A DNA stretch of 6,342 nucleotides from Dehalococcoidia bacterium (GTDB lineage: Bacteria > Chloroflexota > Dehalococcoidia > Plut-88900), in contig JAAXHX010000478.1 in assembly GCA_012270635.1 (NCBI GenBank), positions 1 through 6,342 on the forward strand. The letters run 5' to 3'. Positions 5,939 through 6,342 of the stretch are shown here, in pieces. A program made the position numbers and the translations under genes. The notes under the pieces are model-generated. The model did no database searches. It was not told where the DNA came from and was given only the letters and a program-made list of their open reading frames with translations. The stretch's first letter is position 1; every line of letters begins with the position of its first letter.

Positions 5939-6289
5939 TTGCCACGGGTAAAAGGCGGCCCCACAACCCGACGAAGACACAAGAAGATCCTGAAGCTCAC
6001 ACGTGGGCAGAGGGCAAGCAAGAGCACCCTCTTCCGCAGGGCCAACGAGGCGATGCTGAAATCGCTCAGCTATGCCTACAGGCACCGCCGGGAGAGAAAG
6101 CGGGACTTCCGACGGCTCTGGATTGCCCGCATCAACGCCGCCGCTCGGAGCGAGGGCCTGTCCTACAGCTCTTTCATGCACCTGCTGAAGGAGCGGGACA
6201 TCAGGCTGGATCGGAAGGCTCTGGCGGACATCGCGCTTCGGGACCCGGCGGGGTTTTCGAAGCTGGCCGCCGAGGTGCGTGGGGGCTGA
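5939..6289 (+). CDS. rplT: 50S ribosomal protein L20, TTG start
   Basis: A 116-aa rRNA-binding protein needed for early 50S assembly; the family is normally 117-120 aa. The start is TTG at 5939, giving MPRVKGG, with GGAG at 5928-5931 placed 7 nt upstream, so this start is well supported. Conserved L20 blocks are [14 protein letters not shown], the [16 protein letters not shown] helix, the signature [18 protein letters not shown] (about 53-70), [11 protein letters not shown], and [17 protein letters not shown] near the end. The usual GY/GF-RG-x-(R/K)-S patch reads GQRASKS here, a small departure. In several bacteria L20 represses its operon by binding the leader; no such structure could be confirmed here. 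No U-tract terminator is visible after the TGA. Confidence 0.96.
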   Translation: MPRVKGGPTTRRRHKKILKLTRGQRASKSTLFRRANEAMLKSLSYAYRHRRERKRDFRRLWIARINAAARSEGLSYSSFMHLLKERDIRLDRKALADIALRDPAGFSKLAAEVRGG

Positions 6290-6307
6290 TCGGGCCCGCC
6301 CCCTCCA

Positions 6308-6342
6308 GCTCATACTTCCACAGGCTCAGCGTGAGCGGCCCC
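6308..6342 (+). repeat. 35-bp dispersed intergenic repeat, copy 2
   Basis: This copy begins GCTCATACTTCCACAGGCTC and matches 4881-4915 at 30 of 35 positions. Its hairpin is GCTCA GCG TGAGC, a 5-bp stem against the 4-bp stem of copy 1. It begins 18 bp after the rplT stop and reaches the window edge, so it may extend further. It could act as a processing or termination structure after rplT, but it lacks a U-tract. Confidence 0.8.

Noticed and set aside
5501..6313. Long - strand ORF (270 aa) opposite infC, rpmI and rplT
   Set aside because: It is antisense to three well-conserved genes, has no recognisable family motif, and arises from high GC.
6290..6342. Intrinsic terminator after rplT
   Set aside because: GGGCCCG and the repeat hairpin can pair, but no T-run follows within the window.

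Overview
The window is a GC-rich bacterial chromosomal segment made almost entirely of core genes, packed tightly on both strands. It divides into two parts joined tail to tail at about 2984-2988. No phage, IS, CRISPR, tRNA or rRNA was seen, and I found no convincing undescribed system. The interest lies in non-standard translation signals and in small dispersed repeats.

Part 1 (1-2983, + strand) is a lipid cluster. After the last 22 codons of an unidentified upstream gene come a membrane acyltransferase of the LPLAT/HtrB-PatA type, a GT4 glycosyltransferase resembling PimA, and a CDP-alcohol phosphatidyltransferase that closely resembles actinobacterial phosphatidylinositol-phosphate synthase (PgsA1). 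Together these could make phosphatidylinositol, mannosylate it (or add a related sugar) and acylate the glycolipid on the cytoplasmic face of the membrane. The same three functions sit together in mycobacteria. The glycosyltransferase most likely starts at a TTG overlapping the acyltransferase stop. The synthase has its own extended -10 promoter.

Part 2a (2989-4847, - strand) holds nfi (endonuclease V, repair of deaminated purines) followed by prfB (release factor 2). prfB is split by an in-frame TGA inside a CTT TGA C site, the classic autoregulatory +1 programmed frameshift. The intact product is 369 aa, not the 316 aa that a simple ORF call gives.

Part 2b (about 4848-5136) is the divergent intergenic region. 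It carries one copy of a 35-bp dispersed repeat, a two-unit tandem repeat, and two + strand promoters reading into translation genes. Part 2c (5137-6289, + strand) is the conserved infC-rpmI-rplT operon (IF3, L35, L20). infC has no ATG/GTG/TTG at the conserved start and appears to begin at ATA. rpmI overlaps infC by 23 bp, and rplT starts with TTG. A second copy of the 35-bp repeat ends the window.

Organism: the high GC, the PI/PIM-type lipid genes outside a mycobacterial gene order, the frameshifted prfB and the intergenic repeat style suggest Chloroflexota (Dehalococcoidia or SAR202-like). An actinobacterium is the main alternative. This is inference from gene content and cannot be settled from the window.
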